A stretch of 25,980 bases of DNA. Source: Candidatus Gastranaerophilales bacterium (GTDB lineage Bacteria; Cyanobacteriota; Vampirovibrionia; Gastranaerophilales; Gastranaerophilaceae). Positions 13,733 to 21,734 of the stretch are shown one piece after another; positions within the stretch are counted from its first letter, which is position 1; every line of letters begins with the position of its first letter. The notes beneath the pieces are model-generated. The model was not told the DNA's origin. It ran no database searches and saw only the letters and a list, made by a program, of their open reading frames with translations. The position numbers and the translations under genes are program-made. Where the stretch lies: NCBI GenBank assembly GCA_944323585.1, contig CALUTA010000005.1, forward strand, positions 1-25,980, read 5' to 3'.

Positions 13733-15472
13733 ATGAAAATGTCAAAAATGTTTGTACAAACTTTAAGAGAGTTTCCTTCAGATGCGGAAGTTGTATCGCA
13801 CAAAATGCTCGGGCGTGCAGGTTTTATCAAAAAACTTGCCCCTGGTGTTTACACATATATGCCGCTAATGTGGAGAGTTTTGAAGAAAGTTGAAAATATA
13901 GTCAGAGAAGAAATGGACAGAGCCGGCGCGCAGGAACTTTTAATGCCTTTTGTTCAGCCAAAAGAATTATGGGAAGAATCAGGCAGATGGGAAGTTTACG
14001 GCAAAGAACTTATGCGTCTTAAAGACCGTCATGACAGAGATATGTGCCTTGGCCCGACTCACGAAGAAATTATAACTTCAGTTGCACGTGATGCTCTGAA
14101 ATCATACAAACAGCTGCCGGTAAACCTTTATCAAATCCAGTCGAAATTCAGAGATGAAATAAGACCCCGCTACGGGCTTTTAAGAGGCAGAGAATTCATT
14201 ATGAAAGATGCCTACAGTTTTGATATTGATGAAGCAGGATTGGATAAAGAATACGAAAATATGGCGCAGGCTTACAAAAGAATTTTTGAAAGATGCGGAC
14301 TTGAAACAAAAATGGTTCAATCAGACTCAGGAGCAATAGGCGGAAGCGTTTCGCACGAATTTATGGTAATCACTGACACGGACGCAGGCGAAAATGATGT
14401 TTTCTACTGCAATGAATGCGATTACAGCGCAAACTCAAACCACGCAATATCTAAATTGCCTCAGGCTGTTGTTGACGGCAAAGAATATTTTAAAGAAAAG
14501 AAAATTCTTGACACTCCAAATACCCATACAATCGAAGAATTGAGCGAATTTCTGAAGATCCCGTCAACTCTGATTTTAAAATCACTTGTTTATATTATTG
14601 ATAAAAAGCCAGTTATTGCGCTTATCCGTGCTGATAAAGCCGTTGAAGAAACCAAACTTATGAATGCGGCAGGCGGAATTGAAATCAGAATTGCAACCGC
14701 CGGTGAAATTGCAGAATTAATGGAAGGAAAAGGTTTCACAGCAGAACCCGGCTTCATTGGCCCGAACGGTATGACAGGAATTAAAATTATTGCTGATGAA
14801 ACAGTTTATGATATGAAAAATTTTGTCGTAGGCATAAACGAAACAGACAAACACCTTGTCGGCGCAAACCTTGAAGATGTTTTGCCCTCAGATGTTATAA
14901 AAGCAGACATCCGCCTTGTCGAAAGAGGAGAACTCTGCCCTGAATGCGGAAAACCTCTTTTTGTGACTAAAGGCATAGAAGTCGGAAACATCTTCAAACT
15001 CGGAACCAAATATTCAAAACCGATGAATGCTGTCTACACCGATGAAAACGGACAAACTCACCCGTATATTATGGGATGTTACGGAATAGGAATCTCAAGA
15101 ACCGCAGCCGCAGCCGTTGAAGCTCATCATGATGAACACGGAATTAAATGGCCGCTTGCAATTGCGCCTTATCAGGCTGTTATTGTGCCGGTTAATATTC
15201 TTGATAAACAGCAGATGGAAGTTGCTGAAAAAATATACGCAGAACTTAAATCCGCAGGGGTTGAAGTTGTTCTTGATGACAGAGATGAGCGTGCTGGTGT
15301 TAAATTTAAAGATGCCGACCTTATCGGATTCCCTTATAGAATTACAGCAGGAAAAACTCTTTCTGAAGGCCTTGTTGAATGCAAAATAAGAGCCACTGAT
15401 GAAGTTTTAAAACTTACACCTGCTGAAGCTGTCAAACTGGTTAAAGAAGCCGTTGAAAAACTTGAAAAATAA
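13733..15472 (+). CDS. proS: Prolyl-tRNA synthetase (bacterial type, with editing insertion)
   Basis: A 579-residue class II aminoacyl-tRNA synthetase that charges tRNA-Pro. Motif 1 is around the PGVYTYMPLMWRVLKK region, motif 2 contains F-R-D-E-I-R-P-R-Y-G-L-L-R-G-R-E-F (about 141-157), and motif 3 contains G-C-Y-G-I-G-I-S-R (about 450-458). The INS editing domain (YbaK-like, removes mis-charged Ala-tRNA-Pro) fills about 225-400. The C-terminal anticodon-binding domain includes D-D-R-D-E-R-A-G-V-K-F. Length is typical. Start: M1 at 13733, or Met 3 at 13739. AGAGGG lies 13 nt before M1, rather far, and a TAGAAT box ends 5 nt before it, so a leaderless start is also possible. Convergent with gtrA, only 3 bp between stops. 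Confidence 0.97.
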   Translation: MKMSKMFVQTLREFPSDAEVVSHKMLGRAGFIKKLAPGVYTYMPLMWRVLKKVENIVREEMDRAGAQELLMPFVQPKELWEESGRWEVYGKELMRLKDRHDRDMCLGPTHEEIITSVARDALKSYKQLPVNLYQIQSKFRDEIRPRYGLLRGREFIMKDAYSFDIDEAGLDKEYENMAQAYKRIFERCGLETKMVQSDSGAIGGSVSHEFMVITDTDAGENDVFYCNECDYSANSNHAISKLPQAVVDGKEYFKEKKILDTPNTHTIEELSEFLKIPSTLILKSLVYIIDKKPVIALIRADKAVEETKLMNAAGGIEIRIATAGEIAELMEGKGFTAEPGFIGPNGMTGIKIIADETVYDMKNFVVGINETDKHLVGANLEDVLPSDVIKADIRLVERGELCPECGKPLFVTKGIEVGNIFKLGTKYSKPMNAVYTDENGQTHPYIMGCYGIGISRTAAAAVEAHHDEHGIKWPLAIAPYQAVIVPVNILDKQQMEVAEKIYAELKSAGVEVVLDDRDERAGVKFKDADLIGFPYRITAGKTLSEGLVECKIRATDEVLKLTPAEAVKLVKEAVEKLEK

Positions 15473-15475
15473 AAA

Positions 15476-15898
15476 TTAGTTTGCTTTTTTAACTCTGAAT
15501 GCAAAATATTTGAATAATACATAAGTAAGCACAGATACTGAAAATATAGACAGTATCTGTGCTATATATACGTTCAAATCGCAGTATTTAACCAGAGCTT
15601 CCAGCAACAATGCGTTCATAAGATAACTGACAAGCCACGTTGTGCAGCACTTGAGGTATTCTCTTACCCAGTTGCCTTTTGTGCGGAAAACAAATATCTT
15701 CTGATTTGTAAAAGAAAAGAACGATGATATTATCCACTGCAAAGCCGCACAAATCTGGTAATATTTATCTCCTAGCAGCAAAACCGCCAGTATAAAAATA
15801 ATATAAGAAATGCCCGCATTCACTCCTCCGATAACCAAAAATCTGATTTTATCGGGGATTTCAAACCATTTTTTGTATAACAATTCTGATTTTTTCAT
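15476..15898 (-). CDS. GtrA-family membrane protein
   Basis: A 140-residue protein with four predicted membrane helices (about 18-42, 47-66, 83-103, 112-132). It shows GtrA features: K-I-R-F-L-V-I-G-G-V-N at the start of helix 1 and S-F-F-S-F-T-N-Q-K-I-F-V-F after helix 2. GtrA proteins are thought to help move polyprenyl-linked sugars across the membrane for O-antigen, teichoic-acid or glycan decoration. It starts 2 nt after the gatD stop codon on the same strand and has no ribosome site of its own, so it is probably co-transcribed and translationally coupled with gatD. Both would then serve the cell envelope. Confidence 0.88.
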   Translation of the reverse strand: MKKSELLYKKWFEIPDKIRFLVIGGVNAGISYIIFILAVLLLGDKYYQICAALQWIISSFFSFTNQKIFVFRTKGNWVREYLKCCTTWLVSYLMNALLLEALVKYCDLNVYIAQILSIFSVSVLTYVLFKYFAFRVKKAN

Positions 15899-15900
15899 AT

Positions 15901-16632
15901 CTAATAATCTTTTTCAACAACAGCCCTGTGTGCGATATATTCCAGTTTGTCATCAAGAGGTGTTAGTTCTATTGAGTCTTTATACCTCGCTTCAAGTGCC
16001 AGTGTAATCAAATAATCCGCTAAATGAGGATTTTTAGGCAGTAAAGAACCGTGAAGATATGTTCCAAAAACATTTTTAAATCGTGCTCCTTCTGTATTGT
16101 CCTGTCCGTTGTTGCCGTTTCCGACAGTAAGTATTGCAAGAGGGGTTGTGTCCCCTTGAAGGTAAGTAAGCCCCGAATGATTTTCAAACCCGACAAGGGT
16201 TGAAGGTCTTAAAAAACCAGTGCGGGCTGTTACATTTCCGATAAATCTTTTTTTACCAGCAACGGTATAAGCATCCAAAAGGCTTATACCTAAAAGTTTC
16301 TCGCCTTCAAACGGCTGGTAATAATGTCCGAATAGCTGATACCCCCCGCAAATTCCCAAAAATACAGCACCGTTATCCCTTTTTTCCGTCAAAAAATTCT
16401 TTTGTTCATACAAATATTTTGCTACTTCGGTTTGTTCTTTATCCTGACCTCCGCCGATAAAATACAAATCGCATGACGGGATTTTATCACAGGGATTAAT
16501 TTCCGTATATTCAAAATCAATTCCTCTCCATTCACAGCGCTTTTTAAGAGTAATAATATTCCCCATATCGCCGTAAAGGTTTAATTGCTTTGGATAAAGA
16601 TGTCCGACAGATATTTTAAGCTCGCTATTCAT
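15901..16632 (-). CDS. gatD: Lipid II isoglutaminyl synthase glutaminase subunit GatD
   Basis: From ATG 16632 it is 243 residues, the same length as known GatD. It is a class I (CobB/CobQ-like) glutamine amidotransferase. The nucleophile elbow is L-G-I-C-G-G-Y-Q (C95) and the catalytic His is in T-Y-L-H-G-S-L-L-P-K-N-P (H194). N-terminal L-N-L-Y-G-D-M-G-N-I-I-T-L-K-K-R and G-K-K-R-F-I-G-N-V are characteristic of GatD. It supplies ammonia so its partner MurT can amidate D-Glu of lipid II. No murT is adjacent here, which is unusual. The frame extends 44 codons further upstream, but that extension overlaps tatD and is rejected. The -10 box ends 6 nt before ATG, implying a leaderless message. Confidence 0.88.
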   Translation of the reverse strand: MNSELKISVGHLYPKQLNLYGDMGNIITLKKRCEWRGIDFEYTEINPCDKIPSCDLYFIGGGQDKEQTEVAKYLYEQKNFLTEKRDNGAVFLGICGGYQLFGHYYQPFEGEKLLGISLLDAYTVAGKKRFIGNVTARTGFLRPSTLVGFENHSGLTYLQGDTTPLAILTVGNGNNGQDNTEGARFKNVFGTYLHGSLLPKNPHLADYLITLALEARYKDSIELTPLDDKLEYIAHRAVVEKDY

Positions 16633-16638
16633 ATTCCG

Positions 16639-16644
16639 ATTATA
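16639..16644 (-). promoter_or_regulatory. Extended -10 promoter of gatD (leaderless type)
   Basis: On the minus strand TGC-TATAAT ends 6 nt before ATG 16632. No -35 hexamer near consensus is present. The tatD promoter faces it in the same 44-bp gap. Confidence 0.75.
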
Positions 16645-16663
16645 GCATAAACCTGTTTCGTGG

Positions 16664-16669
16664 TATAAT
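16664..16669 (+). promoter_or_regulatory. Extended -10 promoter of tatD (leaderless type)
   Basis: TGG-TATAAT ends 7 nt before ATG 16677, with no Shine-Dalgarno and no good -35. Its upstream contacts would overlap the start region of the divergent gatD promoter. Confidence 0.75.
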
Positions 16670-16676
16670 TCGTAAT

Positions 16677-17447
16677 ATGAATGAAATATATTTAATTGAT
16701 ACCCATACACATATAAATATGATCGAAGGACTTTCGGAAGAAAAAATTCTGGAGGAAGCTTCAAAAAACAACGTCAAAAAGATTGTAGTTCCCGCATCTT
16801 CTGCCGGTGATATTGATAAGGTTTTTGAGTTGTCGCAAAAGTATGAAAATGTCTACTGTTACCTTGGAATCCACCCCTCGGAAGCAAAAGACTGGAATGA
16901 TGAAATATCTGATAAAATAAAAGAATTTGCAAAATCGCCTAAAGTTGCAGGCATTGGCGAAATCGGACTTGATTACTACTGGGACAAAAGCTTTGTTGAA
17001 TTGCAGCAAGAAGTTTTCATTAAACAAATAGAACTTGCAAACGAATTAAATCTGCCGCTGAATATTCATGACAGAGATGCTCATAAGGATACTTTTGACA
17101 TCCTGAAAGAGCATAACAAAAATTCAAAAGTTATAATGCACTGTTTTTCAGGAAGCCCCGAATTTGCTAAAGAATGCCTGAAAGAGGGATGGTATATCGC
17201 TCTTGGCGGAGTCGTAACTTTCAAAAACGCAAAGAAAATGAAAGAAGTGGCAACAGAAGTTCCACTTGACAGACTTCTTCTTGAAACGGATGCGCCGTAT
17301 CTCACACCTGTTCCTCACAGAGGAGAAGAAAATCAGCCGGCTTTCGTAAAATTTGTAGCTGAAGAAATCGCTCAATTAAAAGGTATCTCTTTTGAAGATG
17401 TGGCTATTGCAACAACTCAAAACACAAAACATATTTTAGGCATATAA
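16677..17447 (+). CDS. tatD: TatD-family metal-dependent hydrolase (DNase-like)
   Basis: A 256-residue amidohydrolase-fold protein with all metal-binding motifs of TatD/YcfH: D-T-H-T-H (about 8-12), G-E-I-G-L-D-Y-Y (about 93-100), N-I-H-D-R-D (about 127-132), M-H-C-F-S-G (about 153-158) and L-E-T-D-A-P-Y-L (about 201-208). Family members act as 3'-5' DNases or related hydrolases in DNA repair and nucleic-acid turnover; the substrate here is not shown. The start is fixed by the promoter geometry (-10 box 7 nt upstream). tlyA follows after 36 bp on the same strand, probably in one operon. Confidence 0.93.
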   Translation: MNEIYLIDTHTHINMIEGLSEEKILEEASKNNVKKIVVPASSAGDIDKVFELSQKYENVYCYLGIHPSEAKDWNDEISDKIKEFAKSPKVAGIGEIGLDYYWDKSFVELQQEVFIKQIELANELNLPLNIHDRDAHKDTFDILKEHNKNSKVIMHCFSGSPEFAKECLKEGWYIALGGVVTFKNAKKMKEVATEVPLDRLLLETDAPYLTPVPHRGEENQPAFVKFVAEEIAQLKGISFEDVAIATTQNTKHILGI

Positions 17448-17483
17448 TTTGATTTTAGCCTGTGTCTTTGATAGCCTGATTTT

Positions 17484-18296
17484 ATGAAGGAAAGACTGGA
17501 TAAATACTTAACGGATTTAGGATATTTTGAAACAAAAAGCAAGGCAGCGGCAGCGATTCTTGCAGGACACGTAAAAATAGATGATGAATATATTACAAAA
17601 GCAGGATTTCAGATTAATCCCTCAAAAGAATATGAAATTACCGTAAAATCAATGCCTTATGTGTCCAGAGGAGGCTTCAAACTGCAAAAAGCTCTGGAAA
17701 CTTTTAATGTTGACGTTGCTGGCAGGATTTGCCTTGATGCAGGAGCGTCAACCGGAGGGTTTACGGACTGTCTTTTGCAGCACGGAGCAAAGTTTGTATA
17801 TGCAGCGGATGTCGGATACGGGCAGCTTGACTGGAAAATCAGGTCTGATAAAAGAGTTAAAGTTATAGAAAGAACAAACCTTAAGAACTGCGAATTTTCG
17901 GAAATTTACGCAGAAAATGAACCTGTTGCGGATCTTCTGGTGAGTGATTTATCTTTCATTTCACTTACAAAAGTTCTTGAAAATCTGAAAAAACTACTTG
18001 CGCCGGAATCTCACGAAATGATTTTGCTTATAAAACCCCAGTTTGAAGCAGGCAAAGATTTGGTCGAAAAAGGCGGTGTCGTCAGAAATAAAAAAGTTCA
18101 CGCTGACGTTATTCTTAAAGTTATTGAAAAGGCGCAAGAATTAGATTACGGTATCAAAGATTTGACGTATTCTTCAATTAAGGGGCCTTCGGGTAATATA
18201 GAGTATCTTTTATGGATTACAACCCAAAAAGTGGATGAATTTGATAGTGCAAAAATTCCGCAAATTGTTGATACAGCATTTGAAACGCTTAATTAA
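17484..18296 (+). CDS. tlyA: TlyA-family rRNA 2'-O-methyltransferase
   Basis: A 270-residue protein with an N-terminal S4 RNA-binding domain (about 1-60: R-L-D-K-Y-L, then V-K-I-D-D) and a FtsJ/RrmJ-like methyltransferase domain. The SAM-binding loop is D-A-G-A-S-T-G-G-F-T-D (85-95), preceded by S-R-G-G-F-K-L (about 61-67). Further motifs are S-D-L-S-F-I-S (about 154-160) and I-K-P-Q-F-E-A-G (about 182-189). TlyA proteins 2'-O-methylate rRNA; the old 'haemolysin' name reflects indirect effects. No Shine-Dalgarno is visible, so translation may depend on the upstream tatD message. The stop codon overlaps that of the convergent gene at 18293. Confidence 0.93.
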   Translation: MKERLDKYLTDLGYFETKSKAAAAILAGHVKIDDEYITKAGFQINPSKEYEITVKSMPYVSRGGFKLQKALETFNVDVAGRICLDAGASTGGFTDCLLQHGAKFVYAADVGYGQLDWKIRSDKRVKVIERTNLKNCEFSEIYAENEPVADLLVSDLSFISLTKVLENLKKLLAPESHEMILLIKPQFEAGKDLVEKGGVVRNKKVHADVILKVIEKAQELDYGIKDLTYSSIKGPSGNIEYLLWITTQKVDEFDSAKIPQIVDTAFETLN

Positions 18297-18766
18297 CCGC
18301 CTTTTGGAATGTTTTGCAAATGTTCATTTGCATTAACTTCAACGTATTTATACATATTCAGCACAATTCCAGGAGCAAAAAAGTAATTATTATTTGCAGG
18401 GGTAATCTTCAGCATTGAGCGGTATTTGTCAATAGAAATGACGCTTGCAAGGAACTCTTTTCCAACAGCTGTAAATAAAATATACCCTGTTTTTGACTGA
18501 ATTTCTTTTATCTCAAATCTGTTTGCATTCACTGCTGCCAGTGTCAAATAAAATAATCTGTCGCTGTTCATAGCAAAAGTTTTGGTGCACATTTCAAACG
18601 AAACATTTTGAGGGGTAACAAGTGTGCTTAAACTTGCTGAAGGTTCGCCTGAAGTGATTGATGTATTCTCTATTGCTTCGCCCTGTATAACTTCTGCTGA
18701 AACAGGATATATACCGGCTGTTAAAAGAATTAATGCTGTTATTAAATATTTTTTTACTCTTTCCAT
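18293..18766 (-). CDS. Small exported protein of unknown function
   Basis: A 157-residue protein with a clear signal peptide: M-E-R-V-K-K, a hydrophobic core of about 14 residues, and Y-P-V-S-A-E with likely cleavage after SA near residue 24. There is no lipobox Cys. The mature part is a Ser/Thr-rich linker followed by an alpha/beta segment (about 50-145) that I cannot assign to a family. It starts inside the last codons of polA (13-nt overlap) with a weak AGGTG ribosome site, so it is probably translated from the polA message. Its stop interlocks with that of tlyA on the other strand (shared TTAA). No terminator is seen between them. Confidence 0.75.
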   Translation of the reverse strand: MERVKKYLITALILLTAGIYPVSAEVIQGEAIENTSITSGEPSASLSTLVTPQNVSFEMCTKTFAMNSDRLFYLTLAAVNANRFEIKEIQSKTGYILFTAVGKEFLASVISIDKYRSMLKITPANNNYFFAPGIVLNMYKYVEVNANEHLQNIPKGG

Positions 18767-21609
18767 GATGCACCTGTGCTAATATCAACAAGCAAGGGAA
18801 CATCAAAAGGTTGTCCGAGTTCCATTGCCTCTAAAACTATGTTCTTTACCATGTCAAATTCGGTTTTCTTAACTTCCAAGACAAGTTCGTCATGAACCTG
18901 CAATAACAATTTTGACTCTATCTTATTTTCTTTTAACTTTTTATTCAATGCAATCATTGCAAGTTTAATCAAATCAGCGGCAGTCCCCTGCATAGGATGG
19001 TTAATTGCTGCACGTTTCCCAAATTCTCTGATTTGTGTGTTTGAACTTGAAAGTTCTGATTCCAGATGTCTTTTGCGCCCGTAAATTGATTCCACATATC
19101 CTTTTTTTTCGGCATTGACAACAATGGCTTCCATATATTTTTTTACACCGGGGTATGTTTTAAAGTATCTGTTTATAAAGTCTTCAGCTTCTTCCCAGCT
19201 TATACCTAGAGCCTTTGCCAGTCCATACTTGCTCTGCCCGTATATAATACCGAAATTAACAGCTTTAGACTTGTAGCGCATATCTTTTGTGACCTGTTCA
19301 ACCGGCACGTCGAAAACTTTTGAAGCAGTTAGTGTATGAATGTCTTCTCCTGATTTAAAAGCTTCTATCAGATGCTTATCCTGAGATATATGCGCAAGCA
19401 AACGCAATTCTATCTGTGAATAATCGGCAGACATTATCTGATAATTTATCCTGTCTTTGGGCACAAATGCATTACGAATTTTGTTGCCTTCTTCCGTTCT
19501 TACCGGAATGTTTTGAAGATTTGGATTTGATGATGATAGACGGCCTGTAGCAGTTATTGTCTGGTTAAATGTAGTATGAATCCGTCCGTCAACCGGATTA
19601 ATCAGAGTTGGCAATGCGTCTGTATAAGTTGTTTTTAATTTAGTATATTTTCTATATTGCAGGATAAGATCTGCTATTTCATGCTCTCCGGCCAATTCTT
19701 CTAAAATCTCGGCACTTGTTGAATATTTTTTATTTTTTCTTTTCTTCGGATTTTCAAGCTTTAGTTTATCAAAAAGAATTTCGCCGACCTGACGTGGTGA
19801 ATTGATGTTAAATCCCTCTCCTGCAAGAGCGTATATTTTACGTTCCAATTTGTGTATAATGCTATCCATTGATTGTGACAGTGAATGAAGATAATCAACA
19901 TCAATAGAAACCCCGGTATATTCCATGTCTGCAAGTACAAAAGATAAAGGAAGTTCAATACTATTGAGAAGCTTCAGTTCTTTCCCGTCTAATTTCTCAA
20001 ACCAGAATGAAGTCAGGTCTATGATTGTAGCTGTCACATCAACACTATAATTAAAAACCCCTTCTTTTGATGCATCCATAATGGATATTCTTTTTTTGCG
20101 GCTGGCCTCAAAAGGCGCAAATTCAGACATTATATGGTTTAACCGTTCAATTGACTGCACCCCGAGTTCATGGTTTCTTGCGGGTTCTTTAACATAACTT
20201 GCAAGCATTACATCAAAAACAAGCCCCTTCAAATCAATCTTTAGAACTCTAAAAATATTAAATTCTATTTTTGCATCATAAGTTATCTTTTTTAAATTTT
20301 CATCTTCCATCACAGGTTTTATTGACGCCAAAACACTCTCCAAGGAAAGCTGATTTTCTCCTCCGACAGGGACAAAGAAACTTTTTGTTCTGGCTGATTC
20401 ATTTTTTCCTATGCAAATGTCATCGGAATAACTAAAATTTGTGTTGTAAGCAAATGCAAAGCCTCTCAGTTTTACGTCAACAGGACTTTTAACTTCACCG
20501 ATGGCTTTGAATGAAAAAATACCTGCATTATTAAGTTCTTCCAGCATTTTATTCAGGGCATCAAATGTTGTTATTTCAGCTTTATCATATTTTAAATTAA
20601 ATTTATCTATCTCAGTTTTCAAGGCTTCGCTGAAAAGACCGAGTTGACCTCCGGCTGAAGATGTTGTTGTTATTTGAACAGCAGGTTCTTGTGCTTGATA
20701 ATTTCTGTCGAATACTGATAAAATTGAATTTATATTTCTTAAAAAACTATAGAATTGAAGTTTTGTCAGAAATTCAGTTACAGCTTTTATATCAGGAAGT
20801 TCAATGTTTGTGCAGGAAAAATCAAAATCAATATCCAAATCTCTCACAATTGTTGCAAGATACTGGCTTAGTTTAGCAATTTCGACACCGTTTTCTATTC
20901 TTGAGCGAACCGCTTTTTCATTGATTTCATCACTATGTTCTAATATTTTATCAAGTGTTTTGTACTGAGCAAGAAGTTTGCATGCTGTTTTTTCACCTAT
21001 GCCTTTGATCCCGGGAATACAATCTGAAGTATCGCCCCTTAAAGCTTTGTAATCAATAACCTGATCCGGATAAACGCCTAATTTTTCGTGAATTTTGTTC
21101 CAATCATATTCAACAAGTTCTCCTTTTGAGGGCAGGATAACCTTTACGCAACCGTTTGAATCAACAAGCTGAAATGCGTCCTGATCGCCTGTCAAAATCA
21201 ATACTTTATGACCGAGTTCGCATGCCTTTTTGGAAATAGTTCCGATTACATCATCCGCCTCAAAGCCTTCCTTTGTATAAATGGGTATATTAAAAGCTCT
21301 CAAACCTTCAAAGATTAATTCCATTTGAATTTTCATCGGATCAGGCATTGCCGCACGGTTTGACTTGTATTCAGGAAACTTTTCCACTCTGAACGTCCGG
21401 TGGCTTACATCAAATGCAACGGCTATTGCGTCGGGGTTCAAATCTTTATTTTTCAGTAAATCAAACACTGACTTGAAAAAACCGTAAACCGCCCAGCTTG
21501 GGGTGCCGTCAGTGGTTTTCATATTTGTTCTTTCCAGCGCATAATACTGTCTGAAAGCAAGAGCATGTCCATCTATTAAAATTAATGTTTTACTATTTCC
21601 CATATCCAT
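18754..21609 (-). CDS. polA: DNA polymerase I
   Basis: A 951-residue family A polymerase for gap filling, Okazaki-fragment processing and repair. The N-terminal 5'-3' nuclease (about 1-300) has conserved acidic motifs, e.g. G-F-E-A-D-D-V-I-G and T-G-D-Q-D. The polymerase domain (about 560-951) has motif A A-D-Y-S-Q-I-E-L-R (728-736), motif B R-Y-K-S-K-A-V-N-F-G-I-I-Y-G, and motif C V-H-D-E-L-V (catalytic D907-E908). The middle 3'-5' exonuclease-like domain (about 345-545) looks dead: the D-x-E pair expected after F-x-F is K368-A-I370. Start M1 or M3 is undecided; neither has a Shine-Dalgarno. It is followed by an overlapping exported-protein gene and separated from clpX by a terminator. Confidence 0.97.
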   Translation of the reverse strand: MDMGNSKTLILIDGHALAFRQYYALERTNMKTTDGTPSWAVYGFFKSVFDLLKNKDLNPDAIAVAFDVSHRTFRVEKFPEYKSNRAAMPDPMKIQMELIFEGLRAFNIPIYTKEGFEADDVIGTISKKACELGHKVLILTGDQDAFQLVDSNGCVKVILPSKGELVEYDWNKIHEKLGVYPDQVIDYKALRGDTSDCIPGIKGIGEKTACKLLAQYKTLDKILEHSDEINEKAVRSRIENGVEIAKLSQYLATIVRDLDIDFDFSCTNIELPDIKAVTEFLTKLQFYSFLRNINSILSVFDRNYQAQEPAVQITTTSSAGGQLGLFSEALKTEIDKFNLKYDKAEITTFDALNKMLEELNNAGIFSFKAIGEVKSPVDVKLRGFAFAYNTNFSYSDDICIGKNESARTKSFFVPVGGENQLSLESVLASIKPVMEDENLKKITYDAKIEFNIFRVLKIDLKGLVFDVMLASYVKEPARNHELGVQSIERLNHIMSEFAPFEASRKKRISIMDASKEGVFNYSVDVTATIIDLTSFWFEKLDGKELKLLNSIELPLSFVLADMEYTGVSIDVDYLHSLSQSMDSIIHKLERKIYALAGEGFNINSPRQVGEILFDKLKLENPKKRKNKKYSTSAEILEELAGEHEIADLILQYRKYTKLKTTYTDALPTLINPVDGRIHTTFNQTITATGRLSSSNPNLQNIPVRTEEGNKIRNAFVPKDRINYQIMSADYSQIELRLLAHISQDKHLIEAFKSGEDIHTLTASKVFDVPVEQVTKDMRYKSKAVNFGIIYGQSKYGLAKALGISWEEAEDFINRYFKTYPGVKKYMEAIVVNAEKKGYVESIYGRKRHLESELSSSNTQIREFGKRAAINHPMQGTAADLIKLAMIALNKKLKENKIESKLLLQVHDELVLEVKKTEFDMVKNIVLEAMELGQPFDVPLLVDISTGASWKE

Positions 21610-21669
21610 ATTTTTTCATAAATCAGGACTTTTGACAAATATGTTAAGCAGACAAATTTTTAAATTATA

Positions 21670-21709
21670 AAAAATCTACTATCGCAATTCCTTGTAATAG
21701 TAGATTTTT
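21670..21709 (-). terminator. Rho-independent terminator after clpX
   Basis: AAAAATCTACTA (21670-21681) pairs with TAGTAGATTTTT (21698-21709) around a 16-nt loop. On the minus strand it ends in a T-run. It lies 26 bp beyond the clpX stop. Confidence 0.9.
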
Positions 21710-21734
21710 AAGGTTATATATCTTTAAAATTTAA

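Noticed and set aside
16633..16764. N-terminal 44-codon extension of GatD
   Set aside because: It overlaps the tatD coding region, encodes sequence unlike any GatD, and the shorter form has exactly the family length and a promoter at its start.
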